Made by a program: the position numbers and the translations under genes | Notes under the pieces: model-generated | What the model was told of the DNA's origin: nothing | What the model saw: the letters and a program-made list of their open reading frames with translations, nothing else | Databases searched by the model: none | Shown: piece after piece, positions 1 to 6,181 of the stretch | Numbering within the stretch: position 1 is the stretch's first letter | Layout: each line of letters starts with the position of its first letter | Assembly: GCA_002297935.1 (NCBI GenBank) | Contig: DBLC01000075.1 | Span: forward strand, 10,191 to 22,380 | From: Dialister sp. UBA734 | Lineage (GTDB): Bacteria > Bacillota > Negativicutes > Veillonellales > Dialisteraceae | Length of the DNA stretch: 12,190 nucleotides | Direction of reading: 5' to 3'

Positions 1-161
1 ATAACCTTGCTGGTAGCGGTTTACTCTATTTGTTACACAGCAGAATTCTGTAGAATAATAACCTTTTGTCAAGCGAATTACATACCTACTGCCACAAACG
101 GAATCCGTAGAATCAATAACCTTTTAATCAACCGGAACTGCGACTACTGTCGCCAGCAGAA
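1..161. repeat. 57-bp unit array, right-hand half only, 3' of the TRAP gene
   Basis: Three to four head-to-tail copies of a degenerate 57-58 bp unit are visible. The ATAACC core recurs at 1, 58 and 116, each preceded by GTAGAAT-type sequence where visible (50 and 107). A shortened fourth core (GCAGAATCAC, from 156) contains the stop codon of the TRAP gene. The left half and the central hairpin seen in the other arrays would lie outside the window. Unit sequence after the core is also shared with the arrays near 7726 and 9581, so the whole unit is homologous and not just the core. Confidence 0.75.
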
Positions 162-2129
162 TCACCGTTTCCGTATATACTGATACACGCACACGGCTGC
201 AATTCCAGCGATACCGATGATGTCGGTCATGGTGCCGGGGAAGAGGAGCAGCGGAGAAACGGCGATGAGGATGATTCGTTCGATCCAGCCGGCTTTCCGG
301 AGAATCCAACCTTCCAAGCCTGCCACCAGAGCGAAGGTTCCGATGAGGGCAGTGAAGATGGCCCAGCAGGATGCCCAGATGGTGGCGGTTTTATCTACCC
401 CAATCAGAAGTACTGGATTATCCAGGAAGAAGAAAGGAATGATAAATCCAATGAGTCCCAGACGCACCGCCCAGAGACCAGTCTTGGTCTGGTCCGAATC
501 GGCAATACCGGATGCCACATAAGCCGACATGGCGACTGGCGGGGTGATGTTGGACAGGCACGCATAAATCAGGCAGAACAGATGCGCAATGAGCGGAATG
601 GCTCCAGCCTTGATAAGTACCGGAACAGCTACGGCCTGCACGATAACGTAGGCAGCGACCCCTGGTACCCCCATACCGAGGATAGCGGACATAATCATGA
701 CCAAGAAGCCAGCCAAGTAAATATTATTATCCTGTACAATGGACAGAATCAAGTAGCCCATATTGAGCCCCATAGAGGTCAGTGTCACGGTGCCGATGAT
801 GATACCGATGATAACGCAGCAAACACCGACGGAAATCGCACTTTTTGCCCCTTCGACTACGGCTTCCAAAATCTTATCGGCTCCCATGCGGGTCTCCTTA
901 CGAAGCCAGCTGGCGCCGATGGTCACAAAAATAGAAATGACAGCCGCATAGAGCGGAGTGAAACCAGCAAACATAAGACCAATGAGGCTCACCAGCGGGA
1001 GCACCAAGTGGCCCTGTTCTTTGATGACCACCAGGGCGTTAGGAATATTTTCCTTAGCAATCCCAGAAAGGCCCAATCGTTTGGCTTCAAAATGAACCGC
1101 CAAGAGAAGACCTGCATAGTACAGCAGCGCTGGGGTGATAGACGCCAGGGCGACATAGGTGTAAGACAAATTCAGAAATTCTGCCATAACGAAGCCCACA
1201 GCCCCCATGATTGGCGGAGTGAACTGGCCGCCGGTAGAAGCCACCGCTTCGACCGCGCCGGCGAATTCTTTCTTGTACCCGGTCCGTTTCATCAGTGGAA
1301 TGGTGATGGTACCAGTGGTGGCCACGTTCGCAATGGCGGACCCATTGATCATACCCATGAGGCCCGACGCAATGACAGCCACTTTCGCCGGACCGCCGGA
1401 AGTACGACCCACCAAGGTCAGAGAGAAATCATTGATAAACTTCGAGAACCCGCTGTGTTTCAAGAACGCACCGAATACGACGAAGAGGAAAATGTAGGTG
1501 GCCGATACGCCGATACCGGTACCCAGTACGCCCTGGGTGCCCCAGAACTGGGTAATAAGCACGCGCTTCAACGTAAAGCCATTGTGTCCAAAGTAACCTG
1601 GCAGGTACGCACCAAACCAGTTGTACGCCAGGAACACCGCTGCCAAAATGGCCAGATTGCCCGACGCCCGGCGTGCCGCCTCGAAAACGCACACAATAGC
1701 CACCAGCGCAATGCCCACTTCCATGTCATTGATGCGACCCCCGGTTTGGGCAATGCGGGTATAGTTCAGAATCAAATAGGTAAAAGACCCGATGGAGCCC
1801 AAGATGAAAAACCAGTCCCAAACAGGCGGGATTTTTCGTCTCCGTTTTTCCTTTTTATAAGTAGGAAATAATAGAAATGTAAATAATAATAAGAAAATAC
1901 AATGGATAGCACGCAGATTGATGGCACTGATGGCTCCCACGGTGGTGAAATACAACTGAAACGCCGTCCACACACAGAGCAGGACAATCAAAACCTTCCC
2001 CAAAGGCCCATCATAAATGCGCATGCGGGAATCGGCATCCTTATCCTCCAACATCTTCCTGGCTTTTTCATCCAGTTCCTTCTTGCCGCTTTCCACATCT
2101 TCCAAGCGAACTTCTTTTTCTTGCTTCAT
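162..2129 (-). CDS. Fused TRAP transporter permease (4TM/12TM, DctQ-DctM type)
   Basis: This encodes a 655-residue inner-membrane permease of the tripartite ATP-independent periplasmic family, which imports organic acids or related solutes using an ion gradient and a periplasmic receptor. A charged cytoplasmic N-terminus (residues 1-43) is followed by DctQ-like membrane segments and a long DctM-like part. The hallmark stretch at about 255-320 is present: NGSAIANVATTGTITIPLMK, then EFAGAVEAVASTGGQ and TPPIMGAVGF. A second conserved half lies at about 480-540 with GMGVPG and SNITPPVA. Length fits the fused TRAP family, which usually works with TAXI-type receptors. Substrate cannot be read from the sequence. 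The start has a good ribosome binding site (GGGAGG, 6 nt spacing). No receptor gene is in the window. The stop codon lies inside the edge of the 57-bp repeat array. Confidence 0.94.
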   Translation of the reverse strand: MKQEKEVRLEDVESGKKELDEKARKMLEDKDADSRMRIYDGPLGKVLIVLLCVWTAFQLYFTTVGAISAINLRAIHCIFLLLFTFLLFPTYKKEKRRRKIPPVWDWFFILGSIGSFTYLILNYTRIAQTGGRINDMEVGIALVAIVCVFEAARRASGNLAILAAVFLAYNWFGAYLPGYFGHNGFTLKRVLITQFWGTQGVLGTGIGVSATYIFLFVVFGAFLKHSGFSKFINDFSLTLVGRTSGGPAKVAVIASGLMGMINGSAIANVATTGTITIPLMKRTGYKKEFAGAVEAVASTGGQFTPPIMGAVGFVMAEFLNLSYTYVALASITPALLYYAGLLLAVHFEAKRLGLSGIAKENIPNALVVIKEQGHLVLPLVSLIGLMFAGFTPLYAAVISIFVTIGASWLRKETRMGADKILEAVVEGAKSAISVGVCCVIIGIIIGTVTLTSMGLNMGYLILSIVQDNNIYLAGFLVMIMSAILGMGVPGVAAYVIVQAVAVPVLIKAGAIPLIAHLFCLIYACLSNITPPVAMSAYVASGIADSDQTKTGLWAVRLGLIGFIIPFFFLDNPVLLIGVDKTATIWASCWAIFTALIGTFALVAGLEGWILRKAGWIERIILIAVSPLLLFPGTMTDIIGIAGIAAVCVYQYIRKR

Positions 2130-2158
2130 AACATCCTCCCATTCTACTTTGTTTTGGT

Positions 2159-2241
2159 ATTAGGGTGACTGGTGACTCGTGACTGGTAGACTGGTAATGC
2201 TTTCCCTAGGCATCAGTCATGAATCACTAGCGCCCTAATAT
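2159..2241. repeat. Heptamer palindrome with TATTAGGG/CCCTAATA ends, in the TRAP leader
   Basis: The element starts TATTAGGGTGACTGGTGACT and ends with AATCACTAG then GCCCTAATA, so its ends are inverted repeats. The interior is built of 7-bp GTGACTN units on one side and AGTCATG/ATCACTA units on the other. A second copy in the opposite orientation lies at 11114-11186, upstream of pncB. Here it sits about 30 bp upstream of the TRAP start codon and would form a hairpin in the leader RNA. Confidence 0.7.
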
Positions 2242-2261
2242 TGCAAGAGTCGTATTGGGAT

Positions 2262-2267
2262 AGTATA
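2262..2267 (-). promoter_or_regulatory. Possible -10 box for the TRAP gene
   Basis: Read on the minus strand this is TATACT within an AT-rich stretch, about 130 bp upstream of the start codon and upstream of the heptamer palindrome. No good -35 box is visible at the right distance, so this is weak. Confidence 0.22.
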
Positions 2268-2316
2268 TCATAGAATGCTAATAAATCGCTAGAAAAATCA
2301 GTGAGGAGCAGAAATA

Positions 2317-2381
2317 AGTGACTGGTGACTTGTGACTGGGATTAGTAGCTACTCACCCCAGTCACTAGTCACTAGTCACGA
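2317..2381. repeat. Heptamer inverted repeat at the 3' end of the pdxR-like gene
   Basis: Left arm (2318-2341) is made of GTGACTGGTGACTTGTGACT units. The right arm (2357-2381) is its near-complement (CAGTCACTAGTCACTAGTCA). The right arm supplies the last codons and the stop of the regulator gene. The structure could act as a hairpin at the gene's 3' end. Confidence 0.75.
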
Positions 2382-3450
2382 ATTGTTTCCTTCTTCTTCT
2401 CCGTACCCGATTGATATGTCGTTCAAAGTTGCCGCTGTTAATGAATTCTGCCAGCACCAATTGGTCGAATACCGGGACGGTGCAGGAGTAGAAGCCAATT
2501 TTGGCTTCGTAGTAGGGCATCATGGATTCTGGAAGTACCAGGTAGCCTGCCCGGATGGAGGGAGCGATGGTTTTGGAAAAGCTATTCATATAGATGACAC
2601 TGCCGTGGGGTTCCAGAGAGAAAAGGGTATCTTCCGGTTTTGACAGCAAGGTGAATTCGGAATCGAAGTCATCTTCGATGATGATTCCTTGTCGCTCTTT
2701 GGCCCAGCGGAGGTATTCGGCCCGCTTGGAAGCTGTGGCGGTGATGCCCGAAGGGTAGCTGTTGAAAGGCGTCACGTGGAGCACTTTGGCCCCGGTGCGC
2801 TCCAGTTCGGCGGTCTCGATGCCATCTTTTCCCATGGTGAGCCAATCGGTTTTGACCTGGTTTGCCTGATAAACCTTGCGAATTTTTTCATAGCAAGGAT
2901 TTTCTAGCGCATACACCACCTGGCGCCCCAGCACTTGGATGTGCAAACCGTACAGGTACTCCGCGCCGGAGCCGATGAGAATCTGAGCGGGACTGACCCG
3001 CATATTTCTACTGCGCGCCAAGTAAGATGCAATGGCTTCTCGAAGTTCTTCGCAGCCGTGATTGGGCGATGGATGGAGAATTTTTTCTCCATAGAAAGAC
3101 AGGACGCTCCGCATGGTTTTCGCAAAGGCAGAAAAAGGAAATAGGTCCTCTTCCCCTGCTTCTCGTCGTTCCGTTTTCGTCTGCCCGATAGACAGGCCAT
3201 GGGGCACGGTCTTTCCATCGGCCACCGGATAAGAATCGCTCTCTCGGAAGATCACATAGTATCCACTTCGCTGGCGGGATTCCACATAGCCCTCTTCCAG
3301 CAATAATTCATAGGCATGTTCCACAGTAATCACACTGATACCATGGCTCTCTGCCAACTGCCGCTTGGACGGCAATTTCTCTCCGTATCCATACACCCCC
3401 TGGGTGATGTGATTCCGAAGCTCGATGTATAGATTCATGTATGCGGTCAT
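2365..3450 (-). CDS. pdxR: MocR/PdxR-like transcriptional regulator, C-terminally truncated
   Basis: This encodes a GntR-type regulator fused to an aminotransferase-like domain; family members next to pdxST sense pyridoxal phosphate (PLP) and control B6 genes. The winged helix is at residues 1-68 (LPSKRQLAESHGIS, then EEGYVESRQRSGYYV). After a linker, the fold-type I domain starts near 105 and carries NPCYEKI, EDDFDSEF (259-266) and the PLP-lysine motif NSFSK (Lys293). The common EDDYDSEF tyrosine is Phe here. The protein has 361 residues against about 450-480 for the family. It ends at RRRRRK plus five residues encoded by the heptamer repeat, so roughly the last 100 residues of the domain are absent. 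ATG at 3450 is chosen because it has AAGGAG at good spacing; the longer upstream reading frame runs through repeat DNA. Divergent placement beside B6 genes supports PdxR. It may be a pseudogene. Confidence 0.72.
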   Translation of the reverse strand: MTAYMNLYIELRNHITQGVYGYGEKLPSKRQLAESHGISVITVEHAYELLLEEGYVESRQRSGYYVIFRESDSYPVADGKTVPHGLSIGQTKTERREAGEEDLFPFSAFAKTMRSVLSFYGEKILHPSPNHGCEELREAIASYLARSRNMRVSPAQILIGSGAEYLYGLHIQVLGRQVVYALENPCYEKIRKVYQANQVKTDWLTMGKDGIETAELERTGAKVLHVTPFNSYPSGITATASKRAEYLRWAKERQGIIIEDDFDSEFTLLSKPEDTLFSLEPHGSVIYMNSFSKTIAPSIRAGYLVLPESMMPYYEAKIGFYSCTVPVFDQLVLAEFINSGNFERHINRVRRRRRKQFVTSD

Positions 3451-3453
3451 AGG

Positions 3454-3470
3454 TGCTCCTTGTAGGAGCA
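3454..3470 (-). promoter_or_regulatory. Hairpin burying the pdxR ribosome binding site
   Basis: A perfect 7-bp inverted repeat, TGCTCCT/AGGAGCA with a 3-nt loop, ends 4 nt before the chosen ATG (3450). In RNA the Shine-Dalgarno AAGGAG lies in the loop edge and 3' arm, so the folded form should block ribosome access. Confidence 0.55.
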
Positions 3471-3505
3471 GTGCGTAATGCGTAGTGCGTAGTGCGTAAT
3501 GGTGG
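3468..3505. repeat. 38-bp heptamer repeat, one arm of an inverted pair
   Basis: It is built of GCGTAAT/GCGTAGT 7-bp units and ends in GGTGG. The reverse complement occurs at 3681-3718 with 37 of 38 bases identical. The pair brackets 175 bp that hold the likely pdxR promoter. Confidence 0.85.
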
Positions 3506-3506
3506 C

Positions 3507-3578
3507 CGGCGAGCACATCGAATTACTCTTATCTATATAGAGACTTGTTTTTCTATATCCGTTTCTATATGCTCGCCG
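3507..3578. promoter_or_regulatory. 9-bp inverted repeat around direct repeats in the pdxR leader
   Basis: CGGCGAGCA (3507-3515) and TGCTCGCCG (3570-3578) are perfect inverted copies 54 bp apart. Between them, read on the minus strand, ATATAGAAA occurs twice in close succession. MocR regulators commonly bind direct repeats, so autoregulation here is possible. No protein-specific consensus could be confirmed. Confidence 0.35.
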
Positions 3579-3606
3579 ATTAAAGTAAACAGTTAGCAGT
3601 AGACAA
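3579..3606 (-). promoter_or_regulatory. Candidate pdxR promoter
   Basis: On the minus strand, TTGTCT (3606-3601) and TTTAAT (3584-3579) are separated by 16 bp, giving moderate -35 and -10 boxes. A start point near 3572 would give a leader of about 120 nt that contains the heptamer repeat and the ribosome-binding-site hairpin. An inverted repeat AGTTAGC/GCTAACT (3591-3597/3619-3625) overlaps it. Confidence 0.4.
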
Positions 3607-3631
3607 TACATAGATACGGCTAACTACCTAG

Positions 3632-3718
3632 TTTATAAAAGAGGGGTATTGGGGCGCTATATAAATTTGATGCGCCCCTTCCACCATTACGCACTACGCA
3701 CTACGCATTACGCATTGC
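3632..3718. repeat. 83-bp composite repeat, copy 1 (GGGGCGC hairpin plus heptamers)
   Basis: It contains the stem GGGGCGC/GCGCCCC (3651-3657/3672-3678) around an AT-rich loop, followed by heptamer units. A nearly identical copy lies in reverse orientation at 5801-5883 (two substitutions and a 2-nt indel). A diverged third copy, in the same orientation as this one, is at 6119-6160. Confidence 0.88.
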
Positions 3719-3722
3719 CTCA

Positions 3723-3801
3723 TCAATCTGGTCTTATTTTTAAAATCATTTTTGGTGATTTTCATATATCCAGTTTCATATTATAATACGAGGCAGATTG
3801 A
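3723..3801 (+). promoter_or_regulatory. Promoter/operator region of the ECF S-component gene
   Basis: A TATAAT -10 box is at 3781-3786 (ttataat), with TTTTCA about 17 bp upstream as a weak -35. An 8-bp inverted repeat, TCAATCTG (3723-3730) and CAGATTGA (3794-3801), flanks the promoter. A second one, AAAATCA/TGATTTT (3742-3748/3756-3762), overlaps the -35 region. These are plausible operators for the neighbouring PdxR-like regulator; that link is inference. Confidence 0.45.
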
Positions 3802-3830
3802 AACGGCAAGAGAATCCTATCTTTTAAAAG

Positions 3831-3962
3831 GTTACTCAAGTTGCTCAGGTCGCTCAAGTTACTCACGTTTCTCGAATGAGATAATGACGCCAGCGTCTTA
3901 TAACACATTCGAGGAACCTGAGAAACTTTAGAACCTTGAGAAACCTGTGTAACCTGTAACCT
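3831..3962. repeat. 9-bp unit inverted array in the S-component leader
   Basis: Five GTTACTCAR-type nonamers run from 3831 to 3875. After a 30-bp spacer, their inverted counterparts (CGAGGAACCTGAGAAAC and similar) run from 3906 to 3962. The transcript from the upstream promoter would fold into a long imperfect hairpin ending about 50 nt before the start codon. Related one-sided arrays lie at 6751-6795 and 11364-11399. Confidence 0.75.
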
Positions 3963-4010
3963 CTAAGGAAATCATCCCTACTCACTCAAACCAAAAGGAG
4001 AATAAACAAT

Positions 4011-4568
4011 ATGACACGCGACGAAACAATTTCACCTACTGCCTTTTCCACCCACACCAAGCACAATACCCGGTGGCTCACCATTTGTGGCCTGCTGATG
4101 GCTATCAATATCGGATTGTCCTCGTTCGGCATTCCTGTGCCGGGCGGGCATTTGTACTTGAACGACACCGCCATCGTGGCAGCCGCTTTGATGCTGGACC
4201 CTATGAGTGCCTTCCTGGTCGGCGGCATCGGTGCGTTTTTAGGAGATTTCTTCTTCTATCCGGCCCCTATGTTTGTATCCCTGGTAACCCACGGGCTGCA
4301 GGCCATGGCGATTTCCTATATCGCACACAATTGTCTCAAGAGTAAACCCAAAACGGCCACCATCCTGGCGGTTTTGGTCGGAGCGGTCATCATGGTGGTC
4401 GGCTATTCCCTGGGCCGCGCCTTCGTATACAGCACCCCGGCTTACGCCTGGATCAAGCTGCCCTTTGAAATTCTCCAAGCCCTCCTAGGCGTCGTCTTCG
4501 GACCGTTCCTGGTATGGAAATGGAAACTGAACGACCACGTAAAACGGATGATTGATGGGAAATATTGA
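4011..4568 (+). CDS. ECF transporter S-component, probably for vitamin B6
   Basis: This encodes a 185-residue membrane protein of the energy-coupling factor S-component type (the riboflavin/HmpT-like Pfam family). It would bind a vitamin and dock on a shared EcfT/EcfA module encoded elsewhere. Residues 1-20 are hydrophilic, then about six hydrophobic segments follow. The characteristic core is PVPGGHLYLNDTAIVAAALM (about 42-61) and GGIGAFLGDFFFYPAP (about 71-86), followed by LVTHGLQA. The ribosome binding site AAAGGAG is 10 nt from the ATG. Its position between a PdxR-like regulator and pdxS points to pyridoxine or a related B6 vitamer, like the predicted PdxU transporters. That substrate is inferred from context; the family also carries other vitamins. 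Confidence 0.85.
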   Translation: MTRDETISPTAFSTHTKHNTRWLTICGLLMAINIGLSSFGIPVPGGHLYLNDTAIVAAALMLDPMSAFLVGGIGAFLGDFFFYPAPMFVSLVTHGLQAMAISYIAHNCLKSKPKTATILAVLVGAVIMVVGYSLGRAFVYSTPAYAWIKLPFEILQALLGVVFGPFLVWKWKLNDHVKRMIDGKY

Positions 4569-4616
4569 CACTAACGTTTTTCCCTAATTCCATTGGGCAT
4601 TTCATCCGCTATCCAA

Positions 4617-4840
4617 AGGGTTATGATTCTACTGACTTCTATCATCGTACAAAGCAAAAAATCGCCAGCAGCAAGGTTATTATCTTGTTGATTCCGAACT
4701 TTGACAACGAAATAAACCGCTATCATCGGGTTATAAACGGGCATCCCATAACCATGAAATAACCTTTTATAACCTGACATATAGCGGTATTTTTATACCC
4801 TGTTTCGCCTTCGATAGCAATAGAATTATAACCTTTTATA
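4617..4840. repeat. 57-bp unit array with central hairpin, between the S-component gene and pdxS
   Basis: Left units (GGTTAT cores at 4619, 4675 and 4729, spaced 56 and 54 bp) face right units (ATAACC at 4759 and 4828, 69 bp). The central hairpin pairs ACCGCTAT with ATAGCGGT and GGGTTATAAA with the opposing ATAACC tract, and its right arm is followed by TTTTTATA. It could end the S-component transcript partly or fully. pdxS would then need its own promoter; TATGAT at 4862-4867 is a weak candidate. Confidence 0.72.
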
Positions 4841-4898
4841 GCAAAACAATATATTTCTTTATATGATTCTCATTTAAAAACAAGAAAGGACCCTCATT

Positions 4899-5777
4899 AT
4901 GGCAAATGAAAATCGTTATGAGCTGAACAAACAGCTGGCACAGATGTTGAAAGGCGGCGTCATCATGGACGTTACCACACCGGAACAGGCAAAGATTGCG
5001 GAGGCCGCTGGGGCTTGCGCCGTTATGGCGTTGGAACGGATTCCCGCAGATATCCGCAAAGCGGGCGGCGTGTCCCGCATGAGTGACCCGAAGATGATCA
5101 AAGGTATTCAGGAAGCCGTTTCCATTCCGGTTATGGCAAAATGCCGTATCGGTCATTTCGTAGAAGCCCAGATTCTGGAAGCCATCGAAATCGACTACAT
5201 CGATGAAAGTGAAGTGCTCTCCCCAGCTGATGATGTATACCACATCGACAAGCACCAGTTCAAAGTGCCCTTCGTCTGCGGCGCCCGCGACCTGGGCGAA
5301 GCCCTCCGTCGCATCGCTGAAGGGGCCTCTATGATTCGTACCAAAGGCGAACCAGGCACCGGCGATATCATCCAGGCTGTTCGTCACATGAGAAAAATCA
5401 ATACCCAGATTGCCAGCATCGCTTCCAAACGGACCGATGAACTCTTCGAAGCAGCAAAACAGCTGGGCGTTCCTTATGACCTGGTGGTGTACGTCCATGA
5501 CCATCAGAAATTGCCGGTAGTGAACTTCGCTGCCGGCGGCGTAGCCACCCCGGCCGATGCGGCTCTGATGATGCAGCTCGGTGCCGAAGGGGTCTTCGTC
5601 GGAAGCGGTATCTTCAAATCCGGCGATCCAGCCAAACGGGCCGCTGCCATCGTGAAAGCAGTCACCAACTACAAAGACCCGGAAATCCTGGCCGAACTCT
5701 CCACCGACCTGGGCGAAGCCATGGTGGGCATCAACGAAGACGAAATCCAGCTGCTCATGGCAGAACGCGGTAAATAG
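4899..5777 (+). CDS. pdxS: Pyridoxal 5'-phosphate synthase, synthase subunit PdxS
   Basis: PdxS makes PLP from ribose 5-phosphate, glyceraldehyde 3-phosphate and ammonia delivered by the PdxT glutaminase, in the DXP-independent pathway. The 292-residue product is full length (family about 290-300) and a TIM barrel from end to end. Catalytic residues fall at the same numbers as in Bacillus subtilis: Asp24 (VIMDV), Lys81 (VMAKCRIGHFVEA) and Lys149 (MIRTKGEPGTG). The phosphate-binding loops FAAGGVATPADA and VGSGIFKS are present. ATG has AAAGGA 8 nt upstream. A hairpin overlaps the stop codon. Unusually, pdxT is not directly next to it but about 400 bp away behind repeats. Confidence 0.98.
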   Translation: MANENRYELNKQLAQMLKGGVIMDVTTPEQAKIAEAAGACAVMALERIPADIRKAGGVSRMSDPKMIKGIQEAVSIPVMAKCRIGHFVEAQILEAIEIDYIDESEVLSPADDVYHIDKHQFKVPFVCGARDLGEALRRIAEGASMIRTKGEPGTGDIIQAVRHMRKINTQIASIASKRTDELFEAAKQLGVPYDLVVYVHDHQKLPVVNFAAGGVATPADAALMMQLGAEGVFVGSGIFKSGDPAKRAAAIVKAVTNYKDPEILAELSTDLGEAMVGINEDEIQLLMAERGK

Positions 5778-5799
5778 CGGAACTCCGCTATTGGTTTTG
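5773..5799 (+). terminator. Terminator-like hairpin at the pdxS stop codon
   Basis: A perfect 8-bp stem AATAGCGG/CCGCTATT (5773-5780/5785-5792) with a 4-nt loop contains the TAG stop and is followed by GGTTTTG. The T-tract is weak, so it may terminate only partly or protect the 3' end of the message. Confidence 0.5.
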
Positions 5800-5800
5800 A

Positions 5801-5883
5801 AATGCGTAATGCGTAGTGAGTAGTGCGTAATGATGGAAGGGGCGCATCAAATTTATATAGCGCCCCAATACCCCTTTTATAAA
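5801..5883. repeat. 83-bp composite repeat, copy 2 (inverted relative to copy 1)
   Basis: This is the reverse complement of 3632-3716 with two substitutions and a 2-nt indel, including the GGGGCGC/GCGCCCC stem and the heptamer tail. With copy 1 it brackets 2.08 kb holding the S-component gene and pdxS. Confidence 0.88.
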
Positions 5884-5920
5884 TGTATTAGTCCCGCATT
5901 TCTCATAAAATGATAGTTAT

Positions 5921-6106
5921 AAAAGGTTATTATTCTACTGTCTGCTATATCTCACATAGAATAAAAATCGTGAGCGACGAGGGTATAAAAGGTTATAAAA
6001 GGTTATGGTAATACCGGTATTACCATAACCCTTTATAACCCTTATAACCTTGTTGCTTGCCATAGCAGGAAATTTGTCACAAAAGAAGTTGGCAGAATCA
6101 TAACCT
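5921..6106. repeat. 57-bp unit array between pdxS and pdxT, with a perfect 30-bp palindrome
   Basis: A left unit (AAAAGGTTATTATTCTACTG, 5921) is followed 66 bp later by GGTTAT at 5991. A right unit (GGCAGAATCATAACCTTT, 6091) lies 65 bp from an inner ATAACC at 6035. The centre is a perfect, loop-less 30-bp palindrome at 6001-6030 (halves GGTTATGGTAATACC and its complement), extended imperfectly on both sides by further AGGTTATAA repeats. Same architecture as the other arrays. Confidence 0.78.
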
Positions 6107-6118
6107 TTATTATATGGG

Positions 6119-6160
6119 ACGCTATATGAATAGTGCGCCCCTTCCACCACCATTACGCAC
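6119..6160. repeat. 83-bp composite repeat, diverged partial copy 3
   Basis: It reads GCTATATGAATAGTGCGCCCC then TTCCACCACCATTACGCAC, matching the middle of copy 1 in the same orientation. It ends about 20 bp before the pdxT start codon, just upstream of the ribosome binding site. TTGGCA at 6090-6095 with an AT-rich -10-like region near 6112 is a weak pdxT promoter candidate. Confidence 0.6.
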
Positions 6161-6181
6161 TTTTCAACAGAAAGGTATCCC

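Noticed and set aside
582..1871. Long plus-strand frame opposite the TRAP gene
   Set aside because: Antisense shadow: the minus-strand protein has full TRAP family motifs, and the plus-strand product has low-complexity His/Gln/Asp-rich sequence without a plausible start site.
3451..3516. Longer pdxR start adding 22 residues (MLAGHHYALRTTHYALLLQG)
   Set aside because: These codons read through the heptamer repeat, and the ATG at 3450 has the good ribosome binding site and begins at the normal N-terminus of the winged helix.
4565..4762. 65-codon frame overlapping the S-component stop
   Set aside because: It lies largely within the 57-bp repeat array and has no conserved features.
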